Positions 15,057-22,891 of a stretch of 43,121 nt of DNA are shown here, piece after piece. The stretch lies in the NCBI GenBank assembly GCA_019117205.1, contig DXAC01000077.1, positions 1 through 43,121 on the forward strand, written 5' to 3'. Position 1 is the first letter of the stretch. Every line of letters begins with the position of its first letter. This stretch comes from Candidatus Allofournierella merdigallinarum (lineage in GTDB: Bacteria; Bacillota; Clostridia; Oscillospirales; Ruminococcaceae). A program made the translations under genes and the position numbers. The notes beneath the pieces are model-generated. The model was not told the DNA's origin. It ran no database searches and saw nothing but the letters and a program-made list of their open reading frames with translations.

Positions 15057-16793
15057 TCAGCCGCCGGCCGCCGCGGCAAAGCGGGCCGCCAGCCGCGCCG
15101 CCAGCGTCCGCAGGGGGGCGGCGGGCAGCTTTTCCACCGCCCGGTCGCAGGTGACAAGGCCGTTGATCTCCTCCTCCACGTCGGACAGCTGGGTGTACAC
15201 GGCCCCGCACAGCCCCCGGTCCACCAGGGGGGCCACCCGCTTTTCGTACAGCTCCAGCACCGCCCTTTCCAGCGCCTGGCGGCTCTCGCAGACCCCGTAG
15301 CCGTAGCGCTTGTCCGGCCGGAACAGATGCCCCGCCTCGGCCAGGCACAGCCCCCCGAACTCGTTGAGCAGCAGGGGCTTGTCCCCCGGCCAAAGGTCCC
15401 AGGGGCCAAAGTAGACATGGCGGCTGTCCAGGTCGGTCTCGCCGCCCCGGAACCAGCCGGACACGGTGTTCACCGGCCGGCTGGGGTCCAGGGCTTTCAG
15501 CGCCCGGTAGGCGTCGGTGGAGCAAAACTGCCCCCAGCCCTCGTTGAAGATGGTCCACATCACCACGCAGGGGTGGCTCTCCAGCGCCGCCACCGTGGCG
15601 GCCATGCCCGCCAGAAAGGCCGCCCGCGCCGCCGGGTCGGGGTGCATCCCGCTGTCGTCCCGGCGGGTCTGGAAGCCCAGGTTGGGCAGCACCGTGTCCC
15701 GCAGGTAACGGTAGTCGCCGTTGCTCACCATGTCCTGGAACACCAACATGCCCAGCTCGTCGCAGGCGTGGTAGAACAGGGGCGGCTCCACCTTGATGTG
15801 CTTGCGCAGGGTGTTGAACCCCCGGGCTTTCATCGCCAGGATGTCCTGCCGGTAGCAGGCCGGGTCGGCGGGGGTGAACAGGCCGTCGCTCCAGTAGCCC
15901 TGGTCCAGCACCCCGTGAAAAAAGCGGGGCACGCCGTTGAGGCACAGCCGGGGCCCGCCCGGCGTGTCCTCCACCGTTATCGTGCGCAGGGCGAAGTAGC
16001 TCGTGGCCCGGTCCTCGCCGGCTTCAATGGCGATGGGGTAGAGGAACGGCTCCTCCGGGCTCCACCGCCGCGGCCGCGCCGGCCGCAGCACCGCCCGCCC
16101 CCGCTCCAGCGGCGCGGTGAACGGGCCGTCCGGGTCCTCCACGGTGACCAGGCCGCACAGCTCCTCGTCCCCCGTGTCCACCACCGCCCGCTCCAGATCG
16201 CAGGTGATCTTCAGCCGGCGGATGTACCGCCGGGGCACGCTCTCCAGCCACACCGGCTGCCACAGGCCGGACACCGGCGTGTACCACATGCCGCCGGGCG
16301 TTTTTGTCTGCTTGCCCCGGGGCTGGGCAAGGTCGGAAAGGTCGTCCCGCACCCGCACCAGCAGCTCGTTTTCCCCCGGCGCCAGGGCGCCGGTGACGTC
16401 GAACGTCGCCCCCTCGTAGCCCCCGGTGTGGCTGCCCGCGAAAGCGCCGTTCAAAAAGCAGTCCAGCCGGTAGTCCGCACCGTCCAGGTGCAGCAGCACC
16501 CGGTCTTTCACAAAGCCCGCCGGCAGGGAAAAGGCGCGCCGGTAGAAAAGGAAGCTGCCCTCCGGGCACCGCTCCCCCACGCCGGACAGGGCGCTCTCGG
16601 GGCAAAAGGGCACCAGGATCTCCCGGTCGAACACCGCCGGCGGCGCCTCGCCGGCCGACACGGCGAACTGCCAGCGGCCGTTCAGGTTCAAAAAGCTGTC
16701 CCGCCGCAGGCGGGGGCGGGGATACGCCTGCCAGGGCGTCTCGCCGGACTCCAGCAGCCGCCGGCCGGCGGCGGTGTAAAGGCGCTGCTCCAT
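15057..16793 (-). CDS. Glycoside hydrolase family 2 enzyme (beta-galactosidase/beta-glucuronidase-like)
   Basis: This 578-residue cytoplasmic protein has no signal peptide. It has the GH2 layout: sugar-binding jelly roll (about residues 30-170, starting LNLNGRWQF), immunoglobulin-like domain (about 175-280) and TIM barrel (about 285-560). FNEGWGQ places the acid/base at Glu418, and LLNEFGG the nucleophile at Glu478, as in clan GH-A. It is shorter than LacZ because it lacks the C-terminal domains. The substrate is a beta-glycoside that I cannot specify; the hexose importer nearby makes a beta-galactoside plausible. I chose ATG 16793 with AGGTGAG just upstream; a GTG at 16802 would add three residues. 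It lies 60 bases after the Crp/Fnr gene on the same strand and may be co-transcribed with it. Confidence 0.85.
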   Translation of the reverse strand: MEQRLYTAAGRRLLESGETPWQAYPRPRLRRDSFLNLNGRWQFAVSAGEAPPAVFDREILVPFCPESALSGVGERCPEGSFLFYRRAFSLPAGFVKDRVLLHLDGADYRLDCFLNGAFAGSHTGGYEGATFDVTGALAPGENELLVRVRDDLSDLAQPRGKQTKTPGGMWYTPVSGLWQPVWLESVPRRYIRRLKITCDLERAVVDTGDEELCGLVTVEDPDGPFTAPLERGRAVLRPARPRRWSPEEPFLYPIAIEAGEDRATSYFALRTITVEDTPGGPRLCLNGVPRFFHGVLDQGYWSDGLFTPADPACYRQDILAMKARGFNTLRKHIKVEPPLFYHACDELGMLVFQDMVSNGDYRYLRDTVLPNLGFQTRRDDSGMHPDPAARAAFLAGMAATVAALESHPCVVMWTIFNEGWGQFCSTDAYRALKALDPSRPVNTVSGWFRGGETDLDSRHVYFGPWDLWPGDKPLLLNEFGGLCLAEAGHLFRPDKRYGYGVCESRQALERAVLELYEKRVAPLVDRGLCGAVYTQLSDVEEEINGLVTCDRAVEKLPAAPLRTLAARLAARFAAAAGG

Positions 16794-16853
16794 CTCGCTC
16801 ACCTGTTCCGGGCCCCGGGGCCCGGCCTTTCATATTTATAAGGAAAAGGGCGG

Positions 16854-17513
16854 TCAGGGCTCCGGCGGCCGCGCCGGCAGCACGAACACGTTGCGGCGGT
16901 AGTCCAGCAGGCCCTCCCGGCGCATCCGGCCCAGCTCCTTGGACAGGGCGCTGCGCTCCACGCTCAGGTAGTCGGCCATCTGCTGGCGGTCAAAGGGCAG
17001 CGTCAGGGTGCGGCTGCCCTGGCGGGCGGCCTCCGCCGAGAGAAAGGCCATCACACGGGCGCGGATGCCCTTGGCGGTGACGCAGAGCATCCGGGCGGAC
17101 CAGGCCAGGTTCTTCTCGGCGGTGAGGGCCAGCAGCCCCCGGAGCATCCGCCGCTGCCAGGGGCGGGAGGGGTCCTCCGGCCCCAGCAGAAAGGCGGTGC
17201 GGAAAAAGAGCACCCGGCAGGCGTCGGCGGCCACCACGTCCGCCATCAGCGGCGCGCCGCAAAGGGCGTAGGTCTCGGCGAAGATCTGCCCCGGGACGAT
17301 CCGGTGTAATATGGTCCGGTTGCCCCAGGCGTCCAGCGCCTCCACGTGCACCTCGCCTGCCTCCAAAAGGCCCAGCTCGCCGGTGATGTCCCCCCGCCGC
17401 AGGATCGCCTGCCCCCGGTCAAAGGCCGCCCGGCGGGCGGCGCCCGCCGCCAGCATCCCGGCAAGCTCCTCCCCGGACAGGGTGCCGAACAGGGGGTTTT
17501 CCAGTTTTTCCAT
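16854..17513 (-). CDS. Crp/Fnr family transcriptional regulator
   Basis: This 219-residue regulator has a cyclic-nucleotide-binding-like sensor barrel at about residues 15-125 (GQAILRRGDITGELGLLEAGEV and a PGQIFAE strand-turn). A long dimer helix follows, then a Crp-type winged helix at about 160-215 (FDRQQMADYLSVERSALSKELGRM as the recognition region). It is divergent from a ferredoxin-like gene, an arrangement known for HcpR-type regulators of nitrosative stress genes; that label is an inference. ATG 17513 has GGGAGG 8 bases upstream. A GTG at 17546 also has an AAGGAG site and would add 11 residues, but would put the coding start inside the palindromic operator. No hybrid-cluster protein gene is present in this window. 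Confidence 0.85.
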   Translation of the reverse strand: MEKLENPLFGTLSGEELAGMLAAGAARRAAFDRGQAILRRGDITGELGLLEAGEVHVEALDAWGNRTILHRIVPGQIFAETYALCGAPLMADVVAADACRVLFFRTAFLLGPEDPSRPWQRRMLRGLLALTAEKNLAWSARMLCVTAKGIRARVMAFLSAEAARQGSRTLTLPFDRQQMADYLSVERSALSKELGRMRREGLLDYRRNVFVLPARPPEP

Positions 17514-17531
17514 GGGCCGCGCCTCCCGTTT

Positions 17532-17547
17532 TGTGGTTTTGACCACA
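17532..17547. promoter_or_regulatory. Crp/Fnr-type palindromic operator
   Basis: TGTGGT-N4-ACCACA is a perfect 6+6 inverted repeat of the Crp/Fnr class. It lies between the divergent regulator and ferredoxin genes. Its centre (17539.5) is 41.5 bases upstream of the start site predicted from the ferredoxin -10 box, the class II activator position. It also overlaps the 5' end of the regulator gene, so autoregulation is possible. Confidence 0.65.
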
Positions 17548-17568
17548 TACTTTCTCCTTTCATTTTAC

Positions 17569-17574
17569 TATACT
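17569..17574 (+). promoter_or_regulatory. -10 box of the ferredoxin gene, activator-dependent promoter
   Basis: TATACT has no acceptable -35 at 17 bases upstream (CATACT). The only TTGAC-like sequence (17539) is 24 bases away, too far. This fits a promoter that needs the Crp/Fnr protein bound at 17532-17547. Confidence 0.6.
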
Positions 17575-17604
17575 GGGGCCAGCAACACAAGGAGGCAGAA
17601 GACA

Positions 17605-18318
17605 ATGGTACGACGGATCATCCGCATCGACGAGGAGAAATGCAACGGCTGCGGCGCCTGCGCGGCGGCCTGCCACGAGGGGGCCATCGCCATGGTGGAG
17701 GGCAAGGCCCGGCTGCTGCGGGACGACTACTGCGACGGCCTGGGCGACTGTCTGCCCGCCTGCCCCACGGGGGCGATCAGCTTTGAGGAGCGGGAGGCCG
17801 CGGCCTACGACGAGGCGGCGGTGAAAGCCCGCCAGGCGGCCCGCCAGAGCGGCGGCCCGGCCCACGCCCACCCGGCGGGGGGCTGCCCGGGCAGCCGGGC
17901 CCGGGCGCTGGCGCGGCCGCAGGCGACGGCGGCCCCGGCGGGGGAGAAGCCGGTGAGCCGGCTGGCCCAGTGGCCCTGTCAGATCAAACTGGCGCCGGTG
18001 AACGCCCCCTGGTTCGACGGGGCGAAGCTGCTGGTGGCGGCGGACTGCGCGGCCTACGCCTGCGCCAGCCTCCACGAGGACTACATGAAAGGCCACGTGA
18101 CCCTGATCGGCTGCCCCAAGCTGGACGGGGTGGACTACGCGGACAAGCTGACGGCGATCCTGGCGGAAAACGAGATCCGGTCGGTGACGGTGGTGCGCAT
18201 GGAGGTGCCCTGCTGCGGCGGGCTGGAGCAGGCGGTGAAGCGGGCGCTGCAGCAAAGCGGCAAATTCATTCCCTGGCAGGTGGTCACCCTGTCGGTGGAC
18301 GGCCGGGTGCTGGACTGA
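17605..18318 (+). CDS. Ferredoxin-type iron-sulfur protein with C-terminal cysteine-containing domain
   Basis: This 237-residue cytoplasmic protein starts at ATG 17605 after ACAAGGAGG. The first cluster motif is complete (Cys13, 16, 19, 23). The second is CDGLGDCLPACP with Cys43, 49 and 53 but Leu46 where the second cysteine should be; as I recall this three-cysteine form is common in this clostridial/archaeal family. EREAAAYDEAAV is the family's linker. A low-complexity Ala/Pro region at about 75-115 follows, then a conserved C-terminal domain of about 120 residues. That domain has AADCAAYACA, IGCPKLD and VPCCGG, whose cysteines may bind a further metal or cluster. Homologues often neighbour Crp/Fnr regulators and hybrid-cluster protein. 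It is monocistronic here, with a strong terminator. The redox partner is unknown. Confidence 0.8.
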   Translation: MVRRIIRIDEEKCNGCGACAAACHEGAIAMVEGKARLLRDDYCDGLGDCLPACPTGAISFEEREAAAYDEAAVKARQAARQSGGPAHAHPAGGCPGSRARALARPQATAAPAGEKPVSRLAQWPCQIKLAPVNAPWFDGAKLLVAADCAAYACASLHEDYMKGHVTLIGCPKLDGVDYADKLTAILAENEIRSVTVVRMEVPCCGGLEQAVKRALQQSGKFIPWQVVTLSVDGRVLD

Positions 18319-18342
18319 GCGCCCTCCAAAAACACAGCGGCC

Positions 18343-18381
18343 GGCGGGCCGGGAGAGGAAACTCTCCCGGCCCGCCTTTTT
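18343..18381 (+). terminator. Intrinsic terminator of the ferredoxin gene
   Basis: A perfect 15-bp stem (GGCGGGCCGGGAGAG with its complement) is capped by a GAAA tetraloop and followed by T5. Confidence 0.95.
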
Positions 18382-18422
18382 GCGCCGCCCGGCGGGCGGG
18401 GGGGTTGTAAAAAAGATAGAAC

Positions 18423-18451
18423 TTGTCAGGGAAAAGGGCGAATGTGATAAT
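18423..18451 (+). promoter_or_regulatory. Extended -10 sigma-A promoter of the SIS/SsuABC-like operon
   Basis: TTGTCA (18423-18428) and GATAAT (18446-18451) are separated by 17 bases, with TG at 18443-18444 making an extended -10. It lies in an A+T-rich island, with the SIS gene starting about 55 bases downstream. Confidence 0.75.
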
Positions 18452-18505
18452 AAATTCAGAAGAAAACCGAAAAAATCATGAAAACTGCACAGAGAGGTGA
18501 CAAAT

Positions 18506-19252
18506 ATGGCGGACTATGCCCGGCAGTATCTGGAAGTGGTCTCAGGGATGATGGAGCGGGTGTTGCAGACCCAGGCGGCGGCCCTGGACCGGGCGGCGGA
18601 GCTCATGGCGGACTGTATCTGCCGGCGCAAAAACGTATTCGCGTTCGGGCCGTCCCACGCGGGCATGTTTGCCGAGGAGTTTTTCTACCGGGCGGGGGGC
18701 CTGGCGGTAGTGAACCCGCTGTTCCACGCCGGCATGATGCTCAACACCCGCCCGGTCACCGCCACCTCCACCATCGAATGTCTGCCCGGCTACGCCCGGG
18801 TCATCCTGGAGGAGAGCCCGCTGGAAGCGGGGGACCTGCTGCTGATCCACTCGGTGGCCGCCCGCAACCCGGTGGTGGTGGAGATGGCGCTGCTTGCCCG
18901 GGAAAAGGGGATACAGACGGTGGGGGTGGTGAACCTGGACTACGCGGAGCAGGTCACCTCCCGGGACCCCAGCGGCAGGCGGATGCAGGAGGTGTGCGAC
19001 GTGGTCATCGACACCTGCGGCTGCTACGGGGACGCCTGCATCCAGATGGAGGGGATGCGCCAGAAAGTGGCGCCCGCCTCCACCCCCATCAGCACGTTCA
19101 TCGCCAACGTGCTGCAGATCAAGACCTGCCAGCGGCTGCTGGAGCGGGGGGAGGAGCCCCCGGTGTTCTGCAGCGCCAACGTGGACGGCGGCAAGGAGTA
19201 CAACGCGGAGCTGCTGCGCCGCTGGGCCTCGCAGATCCACTATATGCAGTGA
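18506..19252 (+). CDS. SIS-domain (sugar isomerase/phosphosugar-binding) protein
   Basis: This 248-residue cytoplasmic protein with a single SIS domain is similar in layout to UPF0309-type proteins. Helical N-terminal residues 1-35 are followed by NVFAFGPSHAGMFAEE (strand plus Ser/His loop), DLLLIHSVAARNPVVVEMA (second strand with a Ser loop) and GIQTVGVVN, which together form the phosphosugar-binding Rossmann-like core. Such proteins isomerise or bind sugar phosphates. ATG 18506 follows AGAGAGGTGA; an in-frame GTG at 18497 is part of that ribosome binding site. It is the first gene of an operon with an NMT1/SsuA-type ABC importer, an unusual partner for an SIS protein. The imported compound may therefore become a phosphorylated sugar or aminosugar; this is an inference. 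Confidence 0.8.
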   Translation: MADYARQYLEVVSGMMERVLQTQAAALDRAAELMADCICRRKNVFAFGPSHAGMFAEEFFYRAGGLAVVNPLFHAGMMLNTRPVTATSTIECLPGYARVILEESPLEAGDLLLIHSVAARNPVVVEMALLAREKGIQTVGVVNLDYAEQVTSRDPSGRRMQEVCDVVIDTCGCYGDACIQMEGMRQKVAPASTPISTFIANVLQIKTCQRLLERGEEPPVFCSANVDGGKEYNAELLRRWASQIHYMQ

Positions 19253-19259
19253 GACGCAA

Positions 19260-19276
19260 GGGGCCCCGCGGGCCCC
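19260..19276 (+). other. Intercistronic hairpin upstream of the SsuA-like gene
   Basis: GGGGCCC (19260-19266) pairs with GGGCCCC (19270-19276) around CGC. No T-tract follows. It probably affects mRNA processing or the relative level of the binding protein made just downstream. Confidence 0.5.
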
Positions 19277-19308
19277 ACGGGATACAACACAAAAAAGGAG
19301 AGATCAAG

Positions 19309-20496
19309 ATGAAAAAGCTGTTTGCATTGTTGCTCGTGCTGGCATTCGGCCTCCAGCTCGCCGCCTGCGGCGCCACGCCCGCCGCCTCGCAGGGCGGCGC
19401 CCCGGCCTCCGCCCCAGCCTCCGCGGCCGGTGAAGACGGCACCGTGCAGGCCGAGGGGATGCTCTGGCCGGTGACGCCGCTGCCGGAGAAGACCAAGCTC
19501 ACCGTGTCCTACCTGGCCAACAGCACCGCCGAGGTGGTGACCTACCTGGCCCAGGAAAAGGGCTGGCTGGACGCCTGCAACCTGGAGGTGGAGATGGTCT
19601 ACTTCGCCGGCGGCCCCGCCCAGATGGAGGCCTCCACCTCCTGGGACGTGGGCACCTCCGGCATCGGCGGTATGATCACCGGCCTGCTCAACTATGACAT
19701 CCGGTGCCTCGGCGTAGTGAGCCTGGACCGGGGCCTCTACCAGGCGTTCTTCGCCCGCAAGGACTCGCCCATCGTGCAGGCGGGCACCGGCCACTCCTCG
19801 GTGGAGGGCGTCTGGGGCACCGCTGACACCTGGAAAGGCGTCAAAGTGCTCACCGCCACCGGCACCGCCAACCAGTACACCCTGTATCACACCCTCAAGT
19901 CCTTCGGGCTGAACCTGTCCGACGTGGAGGTGGTGAACATGGACATCGCCACCGTGCCCACCGCGTTCCTGGCGGGCGAGGGCGACGTGGGCGGCATCCA
20001 GGGGCTCACCATCCAGGACCCGGTCTTCCAGGGGGAGGACAGCGAGTACGTCATGGTGAGCAGCGACCAGCTGCTGCAATGCGGCCTGCCGGTGAACTAT
20101 GTGGCCACCGCCCAGGCCATGGAGACCAAGCAGCAGGCGGTGGAGCTGTGGCTGGAGCTGGCCCTGATGGCGGGCGAATACGCCAACGCCAACCAGGAGG
20201 AAGTGGCCGACATGATGGTGGATATGTACGCGCTGGACGGCTACGAGACCGAGGCGGAGGACAACCTGGTGCTGATCCAGGACAACCCCTTTATCTCGGT
20301 GGCGGAGAACTATGCGTTCTTCACCCAGACCAGCGAGGACGGCAGTATGCTCCAGGCGGAGGCGCAGATCTACGACGCCATGCAGGGCTATGTGGAGATG
20401 GGCAACTACACCGCCGACCAGCTGGACAAGCTCATTTCCGGCACCTCGTTTTTGCCGGAGCCTGTCAGCGCCGCCTACGAGCACGCCGCGCAGTGA
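19309..20496 (+). CDS. ABC transporter substrate-binding lipoprotein, NMT1/SsuA/TauA type
   Basis: This 395-residue lipoprotein has a signal peptide ending LAAC (Cys20), an Ala/Ser/Pro-rich tether (about 22-48), then a type II periplasmic-binding fold. KLTVSYLANSTAEVVTYLAQ and KGWLDACNLEVEMVYF match the start of the NMT1/SsuA family, in which the segment 'a.e.GlF...gl.ve.v' follows the first strand. GTSGIGGMITGLL and TAFLAGEGDVGGI are the usual ligand-loop and second-lobe motifs. Family ligands include alkanesulfonates, taurine, nitrate and pyrimidine precursors; none can be assigned here. AAAAGGAG precedes ATG 19309. It lies between the SIS gene and two permeases in one operon. Confidence 0.82.
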   Translation: MKKLFALLLVLAFGLQLAACGATPAASQGGAPASAPASAAGEDGTVQAEGMLWPVTPLPEKTKLTVSYLANSTAEVVTYLAQEKGWLDACNLEVEMVYFAGGPAQMEASTSWDVGTSGIGGMITGLLNYDIRCLGVVSLDRGLYQAFFARKDSPIVQAGTGHSSVEGVWGTADTWKGVKVLTATGTANQYTLYHTLKSFGLNLSDVEVVNMDIATVPTAFLAGEGDVGGIQGLTIQDPVFQGEDSEYVMVSSDQLLQCGLPVNYVATAQAMETKQQAVELWLELALMAGEYANANQEEVADMMVDMYALDGYETEAEDNLVLIQDNPFISVAENYAFFTQTSEDGSMLQAEAQIYDAMQGYVEMGNYTADQLDKLISGTSFLPEPVSAAYEHAAQ

Positions 20497-20509
20497 CCAC
20501 AGCAACAGG

Positions 20510-20534
20510 CGCCCGCCCCCCGGCGGGGCGGGCG
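20510..20534 (+). other. Intercistronic hairpin after the SsuA-like gene
   Basis: CGCCCGCCCC (20510-20519) pairs perfectly with GGGGCGGGCG (20525-20534) with a 5-base loop. There is no T-tract. It occupies the same position, directly after the binding-protein gene, as the hairpin after mglB. Confidence 0.65.
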
Positions 20535-20553
20535 TTGTAGGGGAGGTGCAGCC

Positions 20554-21366
20554 ATGGCACAAAAGCAAACGAGTATGCCGTCCGGCGGATGGAAAGAACT
20601 GAAATATTCCCTGGTGCTGCCGCTGCTCACCATCGCGGCGTTTCTGGGGGTGTGGGAGCTGGCGAGCCGGCTGGGCCTGGTGTCCGCCTCGCTGCTGCCC
20701 GCGCCCTCCCAGCTGGCCCGGACCTTTGCGGAAAAGCTCTCCCAGACCGAGCCGGACGGCGCCACCCTGGGCCAGAGCATCCTCTCCAGCTTGCAGACCT
20801 CCTTTTCGGGGTTCCTGCTGGCGGTGGTGGTGGGGGTGCCCCTGGGGCTGTTCATGGGCTTCTTCGAGCCGGTGGACCGGTTCGTCAAGCCGGTGTTTGA
20901 GATGATCCGGCCCATCCCGCCCATCGCGTTCATCCCTCTGACCATCGTGATGCTGGGCATCGGCTTCAAGGCGAAGATGTTCATCGTCTGCTTTGCCGCC
21001 TTTGTGCCCTGCGTGATGAACTCCTACACCGGCATCAAGCTCACCAACCCGGTGCTGATCAACGTGGCCAAGACCTGCGGCGCCAGCCGCTGGCAGATCT
21101 TCAGCCAGGTGTGCGTGCCCTCCTCGCTGCAGATGGTCTTCGGCGGGGTGCGTCTGGCGCTGAGCACCAGCTGGGTGACGCTGGTGGCGGCGGAGATGCT
21201 GGCCTCCTCCTCCGGGCTGGGGTACATGATCCAGATGGGGCGTATGCTGGCCCGGCCGGATCTGATCATCCTGGGGATGCTGCTCATCGGCGTCATCGGC
21301 TTTCTGATCTCGCTGGCCCTGGGCGCGCTGGAGCGCCGCATGGCGGCATGGAGGGCGATGCGATGA
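20554..21366 (+). CDS. ABC transporter permease A, SsuC/TauC type
   Basis: This 270-residue inner-membrane protein has about six hydrophobic segments. The BPD_transp_1 EAA loop reads AKTCGASRWQIFSQVCVPSS (about residues 171-190). IRPIPPIAFIPL is the hallmark of the SsuC/TauC/NrtB subgroup. GGAGGTG precedes ATG 20554. It overlaps the next permease by four bases (ATGA), so the two are probably made in equal amounts and form a heterodimeric channel. SsuC and TauC are normally homodimers encoded once, so two different permease genes are unusual. Confidence 0.88.
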   Translation: MAQKQTSMPSGGWKELKYSLVLPLLTIAAFLGVWELASRLGLVSASLLPAPSQLARTFAEKLSQTEPDGATLGQSILSSLQTSFSGFLLAVVVGVPLGLFMGFFEPVDRFVKPVFEMIRPIPPIAFIPLTIVMLGIGFKAKMFIVCFAAFVPCVMNSYTGIKLTNPVLINVAKTCGASRWQIFSQVCVPSSLQMVFGGVRLALSTSWVTLVAAEMLASSSGLGYMIQMGRMLARPDLIILGMLLIGVIGFLISLALGALERRMAAWRAMR

Positions 21367-22127
21367 AAAACAAACGACCGTTGTGGTATTATCTTCTTCC
21401 GCTGGTCTCGCTGGTGCTGGTGCTGGTGGGGTGGCTGTATATGGCGGCGGCAAAACCGCTGCTTTTCCCCAGCCCCGCCGAGACCTGGCAGCGCCTGATA
21501 AAACTGATCGAGGTGCCGCTGGCCCGGGTGCCGCTGTACCAGCACATCCTGATCAGCCTGCGGCGGGTGCTGGGGGCGGTGACGGCGGCCTGCGTGCTGG
21601 GGGTGATCTTCGGGCTGCTGGTGGGCTGGAGCCGCACGTTCCGGGCCACCCTGGGCAGCATCTTTGAGATCCTGCGGCCCATACCCCCCATCGCCTGGAT
21701 CCCGCTGATCACCGTCTGGCTGGGCATCGGCGAGCTGCCCAAGATGCTCATCATCTTCATCGGCACGTTCACCATCGTGGTGACCAACACCTACACCGGC
21801 GTGGCCATGGTGGACCCGCTGACCCTTTCGGTGGGGCGGGTGTTCGGCGCCTCCCGCCGGCAGCTGCTCATGGAGTTCGTGCTGCCCGCGGCGCTGCCGG
21901 CCATCTTCGCCGGCATCCGCATGGCCATCGGCGTGGGCTGGGCCATCGTGCTGGCCGCCGAGATGGTGGGCGCCTCCGCCGGGGTGGGCTTTCTGATCTT
22001 CCGGGGCAACGAGCTGCGGGACATGCCCCTGATCTTTGTGTGCATGTTCATCATCGGCAGCATCGGCGCGCTGCTCAGTGCCGGCGCGTCCTGGCTGGAG
22101 AGGAGGCTTTGCCCATGGAGACCCTGA
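21363..22127 (+). CDS. ABC transporter permease B, SsuC/TauC type
   Basis: This 254-residue paralogue of the preceding permease has the same fold and a matching ILRPIPPIAWIPL motif. Its EAA loop is GRVFGASRRQLLMEFVLPAA (about residues 157-176). It starts at ATG 21363, overlapping the upstream stop (ATGA), and its 3' end overlaps the next ATPase gene by 13 bases. Its first helix is preceded by only a few basic residues, and it lacks the long N-terminal extension of permease A. I infer that A and B together form the membrane path for the SsuA-like binding protein's ligand. Confidence 0.88.
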   Translation: MKNKRPLWYYLLPLVSLVLVLVGWLYMAAAKPLLFPSPAETWQRLIKLIEVPLARVPLYQHILISLRRVLGAVTAACVLGVIFGLLVGWSRTFRATLGSIFEILRPIPPIAWIPLITVWLGIGELPKMLIIFIGTFTIVVTNTYTGVAMVDPLTLSVGRVFGASRRQLLMEFVLPAALPAIFAGIRMAIGVGWAIVLAAEMVGASAGVGFLIFRGNELRDMPLIFVCMFIIGSIGALLSAGASWLERRLCPWRP

Positions 22128-22879
22128 CGCCCAAGCTGTGCCTGCGCGGGGTGGAAAAGACCTTTTGGGACAAAAAGGGCCGGGCGACGCCGGTGCTGGA
22201 CCAGGTCTCCTTTGATGTGCGGGACCAGGAGTTCCTGGTGCTGCTGGGGCCGGGCCTGTGCGGCAAAAGCGTGCTGCTGCAGCTCATCGCCGGCCTGGAC
22301 GAGCCCACCGCCGGCCAGATCCTGCTGGACGGCCAGCCCATCCAGGGCCCCACGCCCAAGGTGTCCATGGTCTTTCAGAAGACCGGCCTGCTGGCCTGGA
22401 AAACAGTGCTGGAAAATGTGGAGATCGGCCCGAAGTACGCCGGCGTGCCCAGGGAGGAGCGACGGCGCACCGCCCGGCGCTTCATCGAGATGGTGGGCCT
22501 TGCCGGCTTTGAAAACGCCTGGCCCCGCCAGCTCAGCGGCGGCATGAAGCAGCGGGTGGGCATCGCCCGGGCCTACGCCGCCGCGCCGGAGCTGCTGGTG
22601 CTGGACGAGCCCTTCGGCGCGCTGGACGCCCAGACCCGCTATGTGATGGAGGAGGAGATCCTCCGCATCTGGGAACAGGAGAAAAAGACGGTGATCTTCG
22701 TCACCAACAACATCGAGGAGGCGGTGTACCTGGGGGATCGGGTGGTGCTGCTGAGCAGCTGCCCCGCCCGGGTGAAAAACGTCTACCCCATCCGGCTTCC
22801 CCGCCCCCGGGACATGCTCTCCGCGGAGTTCCTCGCCCTGCGGGAGGAGATCTCGGCGGCGATGGACCTTTCGGTTTGA
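22115..22879 (+). CDS. ABC transporter ATPase 1, SsuB/TauB type, degenerate P-loop and switch
   Basis: This 254-residue nucleotide-binding domain starts at ATG 22115 after GAGAGGAGG. Walker A is GPGLCGKSV (residues 45-53) rather than GPSGCGKST: the G-x4-GKS skeleton survives but the loop is altered. Q-loop Gln88, signature LSGGM (140-144) and Walker B LVLDEP with Glu165 are canonical. The switch histidine is replaced: VTNNIEEA has Asn198 where VTHxIxEA is expected. The protein therefore offers a good signature but a poor catalytic half-site. Its partner is ATPase 2, 12 bases downstream, whose defects are complementary, so the pair should form an asymmetric heterodimer. Confidence 0.88.
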   Translation: METLTPKLCLRGVEKTFWDKKGRATPVLDQVSFDVRDQEFLVLLGPGLCGKSVLLQLIAGLDEPTAGQILLDGQPIQGPTPKVSMVFQKTGLLAWKTVLENVEIGPKYAGVPREERRRTARRFIEMVGLAGFENAWPRQLSGGMKQRVGIARAYAAAPELLVLDEPFGALDAQTRYVMEEEILRIWEQEKKTVIFVTNNIEEAVYLGDRVVLLSSCPARVKNVYPIRLPRPRDMLSAEFLALREEISAAMDLSV

Positions 22880-22891
22880 GAGGAGGCGCCC

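Noticed and set aside
17539-17544. TTGACC as -35 box of the ferredoxin promoter
   Set aside because: The distance to TATACT is 24 bases, too long for sigma-A; it is part of the Crp/Fnr palindrome.
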